Of a DNA stretch of 64,000 nucleotides, positions 53,786-64,000 are shown in pieces. This DNA comes from Sthenelais limicola (Eukaryota; Annelida; Polychaeta; Phyllodocida; Sigalionidae): NCBI GenBank assembly GCA_942159475.1, contig OW804094.1, forward strand, positions 11,498,386 through 11,562,385, given 5' to 3'. The notes under the pieces were generated by a model that searched no databases, was not told the DNA's origin, and saw nothing but the letters and a program-made list of their open reading frames with translations. Numbering within the stretch: the stretch's first letter is position 1; every line of letters begins with the position of its first letter. The translations under genes were made by a program, and so were the position numbers.

Positions 53786-54019
53786 AAAAAAATTAAAAAA
53801 ATTGCAGGGGTGACCGATGTCGGTGACCCCTTCCGACAATATCTAACTGAATAGATATTGTCGGGAGGGGTCACCGACAAACGTTACCGACAAAATGCAC
53901 CCGGTGACCGATTGTCGGTCCCCGGTATCCACTTGCGCGATTGTCGGTGACCCATGGTGACAGATTGTCGGTGACCGCTAAGTGACTGATTATCGTGCAA
54001 GTGGATATCGCGCTTTAAT

Positions 54020-54966
54020 CTATGTTTAATATTCTGAAGAAATCCCCATGAGTTTCTATCCATTGGTTCTATATCCTCCATTTATATCTGAGCATCCCTT
54101 TTGAGAGAAGTGGGGTGCAATAAAAATATTTTCATGGTACACAGGCCATGAACTAATTAACTTAACTAATTAATATTGACTAATGGCTGAGAAGTGGTTG
54201 TCACTCAGGCTCGTTTCCTGTCCCCGCTCCCCTTAACTATGCTCCCTCCACACCTACTTTTCCCCTCCCCCAGATAACAAAGATATCCGCCTAGGTAGTA
54301 ACTTCTTATCTGCTGGGAGAATGGCCAACAAGTGGTGATGCAATAAATGTGCCGCTGTCCCAACCTTCACCTTCTTTGTTCATTATTGATGATTCCAGAA
54401 ATAATTAAATTTTTACCTAAAAATTCTACAACATTCTAAAACTTTAATAAAACTCAAAAGATCAGAAAGTTGCTGACTCATAGTTTTGGTTACTTCGACT
54501 AAAATCAATTCTACAACATATTTTGGGATTTTGTCTTCACTGACATACCAGGTAGGTAAACTCAGAGGGAGTGGACACTGCCTATTATTATATAAGTTCT
54601 AGGATGAGCAAAATTGTGTCTCAAATGTTTGGTCTAAAAAAAATGAAAGCTCAATAAGATAAATAAGCTAAAGAATCAAACTACAGCTCAAAGATACTCA
54701 CTCATGAATATTCTTGAGTCAGAAATGAAATTATGAAAGGTTCTTACAAAACAAACTTGAACAGAATCAGATCAATATTATGTACCTTAACGTCCCAATT
54801 AAATGCTGGTAACACATTCTTCAGTCGGACCTATATCCTACACCTGAATGATTCAAATATAATGTTTGGAATGTGATACAATGAGAATGTTTCATTGTAC
54901 AATAAGGAACACATTCTTCTGCTGCTGCAGACTGAAGCATGTACAGCATAGCAATATGTAGCTTAC
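54020..54966. other. Intron of the sushi/EGF gene
   Basis: No domain or exon recognised between the 2-kb transposon and the last sushi exon, except the left part of the 358-bp duplication (from about 54760). Confidence 0.45.
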
Positions 54967-55104
54967 CACACTCTCCAGCATCTCCACAGTTCACCGGATC
55001 AGCTGACACAGCCTTGTACCCAAATGCACACACATAGGTGTACTGTCCATTTACCTCATTCACGACAGCATTGGACATCCTAGGAAACTTTGGAACATCA
55101 CACA
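54967..55104 (-). CDS. Sushi-like exon, type A (A1)
   Basis: 138 bp, phase 1-1, AG/GT borders. Encodes CDVPKFPRMSNAVVNEVNGQ, YVCAFGYKAVSADPVNC and GDAGEC: four cysteines in the sushi (CCP) order but without the usual Trp and shorter than the roughly 60-residue norm. Near-identical to the next exon upstream. Confidence 0.8.
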
Positions 55105-55324
55105 CTACAAGAGAGAGGTAAAACTTTAACAGAATCAGATCAATATTATGTACCTTAATGTCCCAATTAAATGCTGGTAACACATTCTTCAGTCGGACAT
55201 ATATCATACACCTGAATGTTTTAAATATAATGTTTGGAATGTGATACAATGAGAATACAATAAGGAACACATTCTTCTGCTGCTGCAGACTGAAGCATGT
55301 ACAGCATAGCAATATGTAGCTTAC

Positions 55325-55462
55325 CACACTCTCCAGCAACTCCACATTTCACCGGATCAGCTGACACAGCCTTGTACCCAGATGCACAGACATAGGTGTA
55401 CTGTCCATTGACCTCATCCACCGCATCACTGGACATCCTAAGAAACTTTGGAACATCACATG
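55325..55462 (-). CDS. Sushi-like exon, type A (A2)
   Basis: 138 bp, phase 1-1. Differs from A1 in few residues (FLRMSSDAVDE, CASGYK, VKCGVAGEC). Part of a 358-bp duplication that also copied intron sequence. Confidence 0.8.
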
Positions 55463-55561
55463 CTACAAGAGAGAGGTAAAAACATTATCATGAAAATCAT
55501 TTTGAATAATTATACTGCAAATCATAACAAAGGATTTTTTGATATTGTTAAAAATACTCAC

Positions 55562-55714
55562 TACATTGAGGGGGTGACTGTCCACATGTTATTTCTACGG
55601 TGGTTCCTACTGTTGTAGTAAATCCATCAACACATTGCATTGTGTAGTTCACTTCCCCGGCCACTGGATCTGTGGGCACTGTAGCTCTGTGTAGACTGAA
55701 TGGTACATAGCATA
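55562..55714 (-). CDS. Sushi-like exon, type B (B1)
   Basis: 153 bp, phase 1-1. Encodes CYVPFSLHRATVPTDPVAGE, VNYTMQCVDGFTTTVG and ITCGQSPPQC. Better sushi match than type A (Y..C..GF...C), again without the Trp. Confidence 0.8.
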
Positions 55715-55900
55715 CTGAAACAGATTTAGGTAATTTTAATCTTTTTGTAAGCGTGCATTGAAGCCAATTGAACATTCTTAGAAGATTGTAAATATTCAGG
55801 AGGCAAAAAATGTATATCCTACAAACAGATTGGATTAGAATCAAAATCAGCATATGAACCTGTCTAGTTTAACAGAGAAGGTTGGCTGCATACTATACTT

Positions 55901-56024
55901 ATACCGAATAGCCCGATGTCGGTGTCAAATCAATCGAGACGGAGGGTCAAATTTGACCTGACGTTTGACCCGACGTCGAGATAGATTTGACACCGATCAG
56001 AGGGCTATTTGGTATTTATTTCAT
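55901..56024. repeat. Long palindrome in intron
   Basis: ATACCGAATAGCCCGA...TCGGTGTCAAAT is matched in inverse by ATTTGACACCGATC...GGGCTATTTGGTAT. The centre GGGTCAAATTTGACC is itself palindromic. About 120 bp in all. Confidence 0.75.
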
Positions 56025-56464
56025 ACTAATCAACAAGATTAACACAATTTTAATAGCATTTTACCTTCGATTTCCATCGATCTTTGGCCATGACGGCGAT
56101 GTTCGAGCAAGGCAGAAGTCAATTTACCCGGAAATACTTGATATTACTACGCAGATTGTTCACTACTCTAGGCGTTTCTTTCGACCGATTCATTTAATTC
56201 TGACCCTCTACGACTGAATAATTCTTGAAATAATCGTATATTTTCTGGATTTTGAAGCTATTTAGTTATTTTATTCTCATAGGTCTCGCCATATTTCGAT
56301 TCTTATTCTTCGAAGTGGGGACTATTACTTCTCTCCTTGGTTACCGATACATGATACCGTTCACAAAATCCTGAACAAGAAATTTCAACGATAATATAAC
56401 AAAGTCTTTATTTAGACCGGGAATTAACAGTAGGAATAATTTTAGGACATTATTCAAGGAACAT

Positions 56465-57844
56465 TTAGTTATTTACATTGAAGACAAAACTTCCACCCGT
56501 AATGTTCGCACTGGCAAACATGCCATACATTGCTTTTTCTTGTCGCGTGGGGCCCATTGCTACCACATCACTGTCAGGCAAAGCGATCATATTCCCAGTT
56601 TCTTCGGGGTCACTGTTAGGATGAGACATCTTTGATGAAGGAAGTGCGTTACCTTGTATCACATTCGGCATTAAGAATGGCAGACATTTTGACTGACTTT
56701 CCACCATCAGCAAACTAGACATGCCATGCTGCTGATTAAGATTTGCCACGGCATAGGACACAACGGAATTAACACTTTTGTGACCAGCAAGTTGGGTGGT
56801 CGCGTGGGCTGACACCCCACTGTCCAATAATCTGTTTATCACTGTTCTACGCACACTATGATTTGTCTTCTTTCCTGGTATTCCTGCAGAGGAACACATC
56901 TTGGGAAGCATACATTTGAGCATATTTATGCCCAATGGAGAACACTTGTACCAGATGAAATCACCAGCATGACCGTTATATTTTATTGCTAAATAGAATG
57001 GAGTTTCTGGCGACAGCATCTCAACTGGCCTGTGCGAAGCATACGCATTGTAGATCTTGACTGGACAGCGCGATTGATTCTCCGTATTCTCGAACATTAT
57101 CGGCATGAAGGGTCTAAGGTGAGTGCCTGGAATTTAAAAGTGTATTTATTTTAACTTTTAACCAGACATGCAACCGTTCTTAAGATTTCTGACTGCTGCG
57201 CCACCTTCAGTTAACAATGAGAACTTTTGTGTTGTTTACCTTTTCCCTTGCGCGTCTTAGTCATCTGTTCATTCCATTCAATGTATCTGCCATGCCTCTC
57301 GTCATTTTTCATCGTCAAATCTCCCCAACGTAACTGTCTAGATTCGTCATTACCCCAGAATCCAAGATATTTGGTATTGTTGAACCATATCGTACTGAGA
57401 AGCTGGCCAGGGTAATCGGTTCCCAAGCAGCCAGTGGTCCACAACTTTTCCTCGTCATCCTCGCTTAATGCCTCAGCTCTATTAGGCTTATTCCCCTTGC
57501 CTTTCTGCTTTAATTCCTTCTTTTTTGCATGCAAAACTTGTCGGCTAAGGCTAAAGGCATCTGCTGTTATTATATTGTGTGGATATCTTATGTCATTGGC
57601 CAATGCACGATGCATCGTCATTAAGAATCAGGCTCGTATTATTCTTCTCCATCTTCCTTAGTTGCCGTCTTTATAAACTCGCCAATCAAGGTATTTAACT
57701 TGTAATCTTTGATCTGTTGAAGCTCCTCCTACACGCCTTTAGAATCCAAAAAGCTTTTCTCCCCACTTGATTATTTTGTCTAACCGTATTTTTGGCGACT
57801 TTAGAAGTCACAAAATCACGGAGGTCTTTGTCTTATTCGTCCAT
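56465..57844 (-). pseudogene. Crypton 2: DUF3504-type tyrosine recombinase, in host intron
   Basis: 57844-57600: N-terminal part with stops (LNTLIGEFIKTATKEDGEE). 57621-57240: TMHRALANDIRYPHNIITAD, LHAKKKELKQKGKGNKPNRA, YLGFWGNDESRQLRWGDL, MTKTRKGKG. An intron of 113 bp (57127-57239, GT-AG) restores the frame into FMPIMFENTENQSRCPV, MLSPETPFYLAIKYNG, NHSVRRTVINRLLDSG (H-x-x-R), GHKSVNSVVSYAVAN (Tyr) and the typical end GMFASANITGGSFVFNVNN. Trp stands where the first catalytic Arg is expected. It lies between exons A3 and B1 of the sushi/EGF gene, on the same strand. Confidence 0.8.
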
Positions 57845-58106
57845 TTTAGCTGGTCATAGTATGGTCCGAATCACATACGCATGTGATACAAGATTTCTAA
57901 TGGCACCCCCGAATCATGCACTCGAAATCATGTATGTATGTAAGAATGCAACTAATATAATAATGAAAATAATCATTTATTTCACACTAGGTTGAGAAAC
58001 TATTCTCTCGACACTTTTGAAGGGCAGGCCTTCCTGTGCATGCCTGAGTATTACACAAATGAAAATTAATTGAATTGTGCAGTTAGTATGACAATACAAT
58101 GTTTAC

Positions 58107-58244
58107 CACACTCTCCAGCATCTGTACAGTTCACCGGATCAGCTGACACAGCCTTGTACCCAGATGCACAGACATAGGTGTACTGTCCATTTGCCTCATC
58201 CACCACAGCACTGGACATCCTAGGAAACTTTGGAACATCACATA
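58107..58244 (-). CDS. Sushi-like exon, type A (A3)
   Basis: 138 bp, phase 1-1: CDVPKFPRMSSAVVDEANGQ, YVCASGYKAVSADPVNC, TDAGEC. Nearest to A1/A2. Confidence 0.8.
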
Positions 58245-58343
58245 CTACAAGAGAAGGGTAAAATCATTGTTATGAATATCAATTTGAATAATTATACTAC
58301 AAGCCATAACAAAGGATTATTTGGTATTGTTAAAAATACGCAC

Positions 58344-58496
58344 AGCATTGAGGGGGTGACTGTCCACATGGGAGTGTTACAGATGTTCCTACTGTTGTAG
58401 TAAATCCAGCATCACATTCCATTGTGTAGTTCACTTCCCTTGCCACTGGAGCTGTGGGGACTTGAGCTCTGTGTAATCTAAATGGCACATCGCAGA
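58344..58496 (-). CDS. Sushi-like exon, type B (B2)
   Basis: 153 bp, phase 1-1: CDVPFRLHRAQVPTAPVARE, VNYTMECDAGFTTTVG, LPCGQSPPQC. About 80 percent like B1. Confidence 0.8.
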
Positions 58497-58860
58497 CTGA
58501 AACAAATACAGAATCGGAATAGCATGGTTCCCTTGAATTCATAATGAGAGTCTATAGAATACTAACTTGTATATATTCTTGCGTATGAAATAGTATTAAA
58601 AGATATTTTGATATGCACCCTCCTCTTTAAACTAAAATTACAAATTGCCAATGATTTTTACCCTGAATACTATGTATATAATTATAAGAAACTTTATTTC
58701 CGACAAAAAATAGATACAATACACAAAAATAGGTTGTTGCTCTCTGTCTCAGAGACAATGGTTACAGTGGTTTCTTTTTAAGCTAACTTTCCTAAGACAT
58801 ACATAATATTAAACATTGTTTCTTTGGGGCCAAGGGCTGCTGCATTCTTTATGCTTTAAT

Positions 58861-59174
58861 CATATGTGTTTCAGGAAAATGAGTCACAAGTCGCAAAATG
58901 AATATTTTTCAAAGTGATTTTTCCACAAGATCTCTTCATTGAAATGTTAAGATGTTGTTAGGCTTAGCACTTATAGTCATATAAATCCATGTAACAAATC
59001 TCAGGACATTGTATTAAATATATCCTTGCGTTTTGAAGGCCTTCATTTGGAGTATATTTAGTTACTTTGCTGGTCTGGTAATCGGCTTGATCTCTTTTCA
59101 AATATATATTGAATATTTCCCAAAATCCATATTTTGCAACTTATGACTCATTTTCCTAAAACGGATCACATATG
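58861..59174. mobile_element. MITE family 2, copy 3
   Basis: CATATGTGTTTCAGGAAAAT start and the inverse terminus TTTTCCTAAAACGGATCACA. Shorter interior than copy 2. In an intron of the sushi/EGF gene. Confidence 0.75.
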
Positions 59175-59339
59175 AAATCTAATATTAAATAATAATAATA
59201 ATGTATGCCATATACATAGATTTGTAATAATAGTAATAACTTTTCTGAGGGTGAAGTGGGGAAGGAGGAAGGAGGGTGACCCAGGATTCTGAATCGTCTA
59301 ACATATAATCCCTAACGAATGATCTGAAGTTTATTTCAT

Positions 59340-60212
59340 GTTAGCCGTTGCTGGGTAACAACAGAGATACGCATATCTGTTGAAGTAGACAGTCAGCTTC
59401 CGGTTAAGAACCTCCATGGTGGCTTGCTTTCAGTTTCCAAGATAGACTTCTTCTTTATCCAGGAACCTCGGGAGGAGGAATTATCTTTTACATGATAATT
59501 GACCCTTGTTTGTTTCTTAGATTCCCCAGGAATCTAAATTTAGACTCTTTTAGTCGTTATTCCCCAGAGCAGAGGCCAGAGAGAACTTAATTTGCCGGCA
59601 TTGCATATGATGATGAAGTGGTTGAAGGCAGACAAACCTGAGGTCAGAAGAGTGAGAAAAGTCCTGAGAACAATAAGGAAAAGGACCATCCAAAGGCCGG
59701 CAAAGCTGGGAAACGCTTAAATAAAGCCGCTCTTGAGCAAATCAAATTGCTCATGACCCAGGTTGTTGATAATAGGATTAAACCCCTAGAAGTCTCCATC
59801 AAGGCTGCAAATCATGTAGCCTCGCTAGCTCTCACCACAGCAGGAGAGGCAGTGTAGCCGGAGGACAAAAACGACAACATTGAAGAGGAAGACAAGCCTG
59901 AATGTACAGGCTCCCCTCAAAAGAATGATTCGACTAGATCGAAAAATTCTAACTCAAATTCCAATCCTGAGGAGCACTTTGACTGTGACCTTTGAACAGA
60001 GTTTCTCGTCCCTTCTGGTGGACAAGACGGAGGGCCCAGTCCTCCCGGAGAAGATAGTGCTTCCTTTCGGAAAGATCTTCTTGGGTCGTAGAAGTACCAT
60101 TCTGGTATTATTTTAAATTTTCTCGATTCCAAACCTATTTGAGAATTTCTTCAAGCTGACCACCTGACCGGATATGCGTATCTCTGTTGTTCAACCCAGC
60201 AATCAGAACTAA
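59340..60212 (+). mobile_element. TIR element with gag-like ORF remains
   Basis: About 40-bp inverted ends: TTGCTGGGTAACAACAGAGA plus TACGCATATC at 59348-59377, inverse at 60172-60212. Inside, the plus strand 59690-60000 encodes a Lys/Glu-rich protein with one stop (LNKAALEQIKLLMTQVVDNR, IKPLEVSIKAANHVASLAL). Inverted ends plus a gag-like ORF suggest a deleted DIRS-type element; no recombinase or RT is present. Confidence 0.5.
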
Positions 60213-60289
60213 CATCATAAACTTTGAATCAAAGGTAACCTTTACCGAGGTAAGTCTCCTTTAATCTAAACATTCTTTCAAACTATAAC

Positions 60290-60850
60290 ACTTAACATTG
60301 TTTTGGATGCTGTTCCAAAGTATTGGTCCTTTGTAAATGAGGGACTTCTTGATTTTTTCATTTTTGGGGGTTGGTACTTTCAAGTTTTTTTTTTACTGAA
60401 GTGAGATTCCTAAGGTTAATGCTTCTAACATCTAAGTTTTCTTCATGTCTGCTTAATTTATATGCATATTCTAGTAGATGTGCTTCTCTCCTCTTAATGA
60501 GTAAAAGCATTACATTAGTTCTTTTGTTTAATCCTTCTGATATCCTTAGTGCTGTGTTTTGAAGTGTTTGTAACTGGTCTAAAATGTAATTGAGGGCAGG
60601 ATCATACAGGGTGACTCGGTATTCTAGGACTGGGCTGATGGCCACTTTATTCAGCATCCTGATGGTACTTGGTGCAGCAATTCTTTTAAATTTTGACAAA
60701 TACTATATCTTATTCTTAGCCTTAGTTATTTTGTCATGTAAATGATCTGTAAAAGTAAGATTTCTGTCAATGTTAACTCCTAGATATGTAATGTTCTCTG
60801 TTCATTTCATTTCCTTAGTGCCTATGAAGATTGCTGACTGCCTATGAAGA
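60290..60850 (-). pseudogene. LINE E reverse transcriptase, C-terminal fragment
   Basis: The minus strand encodes ITYLGVNIDRNLTFTDHLHD, a stop, then NKVAISPVLEYRVTLYDPAL, DQLQTLQNTALRISEGLNKR, RREAHLLEYAYKLSRHEENL and LDVRSINLRN. Same order as LINE C. Lies in an intron of the sushi/EGF gene. Confidence 0.75.
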
Positions 60851-60900
60851 TTGCTGACTGCTCTATGCAACAAATAAGCATATCACATAAGCTCACTTAC

Positions 60901-61059
60901 CACACTCTCCGATATCTCCACAGTTAACAGGGTCTGATGACACAGCCTTATAGCCAAATGTACACACATAGATATATTGTGTACTTGCCTCATCAATAAC
61001 CACATAGGTGGAGAGCCCCAGGAACATTGGCACAACACAGGCAACAGGCACGGTAGGAT
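60901..61059 (-). CDS. Sushi-like exon, type A (A4), most upstream exon found
   Basis: 159 bp, phase 1-1, borders TTAG and GTAAGT. Encodes DPTVPVACVVPMFLGLSTYV, YVCTFGYKAVSSDPVNC, GDIGEC: type A with a seven-residue N-terminal extension. No signal peptide exon was found upstream within the window, so the 5' end of the gene is probably outside it. Confidence 0.75.
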
Positions 61060-61209
61060 CTAAGGGAAAATTGATTCACTTAATAATTTTGTGCTGAATA
61101 TAACTCAGGAAAAGCTTTACCAGCAAACTACATTATTGGCACCAATGAATGAGCTAACCATCTTTAATCCTTATTGTAGTCCTTACAAAACAACGATTTA
61201 TTTTCTTTT

Positions 61210-61292
61210 TAGAGTAAGTGAGTGATGGTTGCTTAATGCCATGATGACATCCAAGTGGAGTCATATTCATGGCATTGAGGGTTAGTGAAATG
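61210..61292 (-). mobile_element. Short retroposon family B, copy 2
   Basis: Reverse complement of the pattern at 17384-17500: starts GTAAGTGAGTGATGGTTGC, contains TTAATGCCATGATGACATCC and GTCATATTCATGGC. Confidence 0.6.
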
Positions 61293-61414
61293 AGATGAGA
61301 TGAGTAAAGTGATTTAGTTTACAGTCCAGCTGTAAACAAGATGAAAAATATAATTAGAAATAGCAATAATAATAACAGAAAATTTGGTTCTGTATGAAAG
61401 ACACTTATATCACA

Positions 61415-61600
61415 GAGAACAGACAGTCCTTAGATATTCAATGACATTGTCACCATTGACGGTGTTAAATAGTGTTTTGAGGTCAGGAGCATCAATATAT
61501 TTGATACAGGCATCATGAAAGTCTGCACATTTCAGTAGAATATTCTTGACAGTAAGTGGGGTTTGACAAGCAATACATTCAGATTATGGTTCTCGCTTTA
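61415..61600 (-). pseudogene. LINE F, extreme C-terminal fragment
   Basis: Encodes ECIACQTPLTVKNILLKCAD and FNTVNGDNVIEYLRTVCSL before a stop: the Cys-x2-Cys...Cys domain that ends RNase H-bearing or Jockey-like LINE ORFs. Confidence 0.65.
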
Positions 61601-61690
61601 CCAGATGGACGTAGGTTACTCTGGTGTATGTTTACACAAATTATCATCAGGAATTGATATAAAGAGGCACATACAATGCACAATGTTAGT

Positions 61691-61817
61691 ATGGGATTAA
61701 TTTCCCTCGATTTGGTGTCTCAGGCATTTGTTTGAAAATAAACCCCAAGGCCCGACAGGGCCGAGGGGTTTATTTTTAAACAAAAGCCGAAGACACCAAA
61801 TTGAGGGAATTAATCAC
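61691..61817. repeat. 126-bp palindrome
   Basis: Two arms of about 58 bases (ATTTGGTGTCT...TTTGTTT.AAAATAAACCCC and the inverse) around a centre GGCCCGACAGGGCC. About 85 to 90 percent of positions pair by eye. Confidence 0.85.
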
Positions 61818-61839
61818 TTTAATAGCCGATTTTTGCATT

Positions 61840-62720
61840 CAATACTACTGTTTAAATACATATTAACAAATATTAGACCCTTAAAAAAAACGTTTTAGAT
61901 GTACTTACAGCATGAAGAACTGCAATAAGTTAGCTCCTCCAATCGAATACATGGATTACTATTTTACATCTTACACGGAAAGGACCGAGTCAAAACGCGG
62001 CCTTTATAAAGTCCAAATCAGCATGTTTCACACAATTCAAACCATCACATTCTAATATTTAGTTCATTTAACCTCTGTCAAACCAATATCACATATGTAC
62101 ACGTAATCATAACTTCAGAGCGCTCGGTTAAGTAATACTACTGTTTAAATACATATTAACAAATATTAGACCCTTAAAAAAAAACGTTTTAGATGTACTT
62201 ACAGCATGAAGAACTGCAATAAGTTAGCTCCTCCAATCGAATACATGGATTACTATTTTACATCTTACACGGAAAGGACCGAGTCAAAACGCCGCCTTTA
62301 TAACGTCCAAATCAGCATGTTTCACACAATTCAAACCATCACATTCTAATATTTAGTTCATTTAACCTCTGTCAAACCAATATCACATATGTACACGTAA
62401 TCATAACTTCAGAGCGCTCGGTTAAGTAATACTACTGTTTAAATACATATTAACAAATATTAGACCCTTAAAAAAACCGTTTTAGATGTACTTACAGCAT
62501 GAAGAACTGCAATAAGTTAGCTCCTCCAATTGAATACATGGATTACTATTTTACATCTTACACGGAAAGGACCGAGTCAAAACGCCGCCTTTATAACGTC
62601 CAAATCAGCATGTTTCACACAATTCAAACCATCACATTCTAATATTTAGTTCATTTAACCTCTGTCAAACCAATATCACATATGTACACGTAATCATAAC
62701 TTCAGAGCGCTCGGTTAAGT
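61840..62720. repeat. 294-bp tandem repeat, three copies
   Basis: ACAGCATGAAGAACTGCAAT starts at 61907, 62201 and 62494, giving periods of 294 and 293. Copies are almost identical. Non-coding; a short satellite-like array. Confidence 0.9.
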
Positions 62721-62777
62721 AAGCCGCACTCTCCATTCTAGAAACAAACAAAGCTTCCACTTTTTGCATGCAACCAA

Positions 62778-62878
62778 CGAGCCCGGACACTAGCGCCCAG
62801 AAATCAGACGTACAGCCCACACAAGTAGCTCCCGCTGGTTGGGTATTACGGTCCAAAGGCCCAAGTGTCCGGGGCTCT
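62778..62878. repeat. Inverted repeat, 18-19 bp arms
   Basis: GAGCCCGGACACTAGCGCC faces GGCCCAAGTGTCCGGGGCTC with one base inserted; loop about 60 bp. Confidence 0.65.
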
Positions 62879-63290
62879 AATGTCGTGCGCCCAACAGATT
62901 TCCGGTTTACGAATGCCGTGTTCCGTGTGTCTAGGGACTTAATAAAGAAATAAACAAAAAATCTGAATCGGTAGAAATGATTTCAATATAGTTTTACCCC
63001 CTGTTAGCAAAGTTTTAGTCCAGTGGCGATTTCAGAAGCCATAGGCTACGTATTTACGTGGGAGCGAACAAGGCAGACCGGAAGAGATGTGGAGACTTTT
63101 GGCATAGCCACTCTGTGATGGTGCACTTGGCGTTGCATTGTGTACGGTAGTCTATATAGAGCATGGACGATTTCATTCGAAAGTGCCCACATGTCAACAA
63201 ACTGAGGCTTGCACGATGTCTACTGACGTCACGTTATGGCGAGGCCTAGGCTGTAATTACTTGGATTATTCCCTATTTCGTTGCTCACCA

Positions 63291-63420
63291 CCATTCAGCA
63301 AGCAGATCATGCTAAGTACAAGGATATTTGGAACATTATCGCTGATTTTGGAGCTAGTGGTAGTGATATTTATTCAGTTTTGTCACCAGATTGTCACTGG
63401 GAGTCAGCCATTGTACGGTA
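63291..63420 (+). CDS. Possible internal exon
   Basis: The acceptor CCACCATTCAG at about 63298 is followed by QADHAKYKDIWNIIADFGAS and IYSVLSPDCHW, then a GTATCA donor-like site near 63418. It looks protein-like but no family is recognised; two other frames are also open here. Confidence 0.25.
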
Positions 63421-63635
63421 TCACAACATCGCTTGCACGATGTCTACCGTTGTCACGTTATGGCGAACCCTATGCCCTAAAAACTTCAAAATGGCTAATA
63501 TTTCCATCGGAAACAGTAGAGAAAAGACTTTTCGGTGACCAGGACTTTATACACGTTCCAAACTGAACGCGGAATCGACGACAAAAAACTAGTTGATGAG
63601 GTAAGTGAATGAGCTGAAACGCGGGAACCATCGTA

Positions 63636-63712
63636 ATTTACTACATCCAAAAAATAATATTCTACATCCAAAAAATAATATTCTACATCCGAAAAATAAT
63701 TTACTACATCTG
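63636..63712. repeat. 22-bp tandem repeat
   Basis: Four units of AATAATATTCTACATCCAAA type. Confidence 0.8.
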
Positions 63713-64000
63713 CTATCCTGAGTGACAACATCCGGTCAAAACAGTAATTTACCACTATCCAAAACCCCAGCAGAATCCAAAGATCGGCTATTAATAATGA
63801 ATAACCATGTTCAACCCCCAATACAGTGTGTATCTATTCCAAATGATTACAGTCTATGCAATATTTATATCAGTGGATCAATCAATACGTCTAGATATAA
63901 GGTTAGCTAAGGGAGATGAAATGTAGGTGTTATTGATGTAGAGTGGATGTTGTAAAGGGCTTGTTGAATTTGGGAGGAAAGGGTATGGGGTTGTACTCCA

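Larger units (their letters stand above)
52024..54019. mobile_element. 2-kb DNA transposon with TTAA at both ends
   Basis: Ends GGCCGATATCCACTT and, inverted, AAGTGGATATCGCGC, each next to TTAA. Both subterminal regions (52040-52210, 53805-53995) are packed with copies and inversions of GACCGACAATCGGTCACC-like words. No transposase is seen, so it is non-autonomous. TTAA targets are used by piggyBac and Kolobok. It lies in the last intron of the sushi/EGF gene. Confidence 0.75.
54760..55475. repeat. 358-bp tandem duplication of exon A and its intron
   Basis: GCTTACCACACTCTCCAGCA occurs at 54961 and 55319. The flanking intron (CTGAATG..T.AAATATAATG and the CTGCTGCTGCAG block) is repeated too, with few differences. 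Confidence 0.85.

Noticed and set aside
63138..63566. 142-codon plus-strand frame near the right end
   Set aside because: No family signature; another overlapping frame looks more protein-like, and it is kept only as a weak exon candidate.

Overview
This is eukaryotic, AT-rich DNA from an invertebrate animal, most likely a marine one. The evidence is GT-AG introns, extracellular sushi-like, EGF and transmembrane exons, and many metazoan transposon classes side by side: LINEs, Penelope-like elements, DIRS, Ty3/gypsy, Crypton, Harbinger, piggyBac, Merlin, and short retroposons ending in (CACT)n. Retroposons with a hairpin and a (CACT)n tail are familiar from mollusc genomes, but nothing here fixes the phylum. 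I see no rRNA, tRNA, CRISPR or bacterial features.

Only one clear host gene is present. It lies on the minus strand between 61059 and 51252 and is a type I membrane protein. Six sushi-like exons alternate between two module types, followed by one exon carrying a calcium-binding EGF, a membrane helix and a tail. All introns are phase 1. Its introns hold a dead Crypton, MITEs, a 2-kb TTAA-flanked transposon and LINE scraps, and a MITE ends a few bases from its stop codon.

Layout: 1-1900, Harbinger relic and two tandem repeats. 2825-5450, a minus-strand LINE split by a plus-strand LINE that is itself split by a short retroposon. 5600-9300, Harbinger, LINE and piggyBac remains. 9880-11435, a LINE-like ORF1 relic with a NADAR domain. 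12545-15412, an unknown cysteine-containing ORF, a MITE and a DIRS recombinase. 15600-18700, LINE fragments. 19860-26160, a Penelope-like element followed by a zinc-finger ORF that is split by a 3.7-kb foldback transposon. 27600-29573, Crypton 1. 30100-32876, a second Penelope-like element with a hammerhead ribozyme motif behind it. 33357-37134, a LINE with coiled coil, RRM-like, NADAR-like, SGNH-like and RT parts. 37149-40490, two oppositely oriented Ty3/gypsy pieces. 40806-45055, a seven-exon Merlin-derived gene. 45100-51250, MITEs. 51252-61059, the host gene. 61100-64000, LINE scrap, a long palindrome and a 294-bp tandem repeat.

The points most worth following are: NADAR domains attached to retrotransposon ORF1-like proteins (two copies); the foldback element inserted between the two zinc-binding histidines of a C2H2 finger; the spliced Merlin gene with a long unknown C-terminal part; a palindrome family concentrated in the introns of that gene; and ribozyme-like motifs behind both Penelope-like elements.
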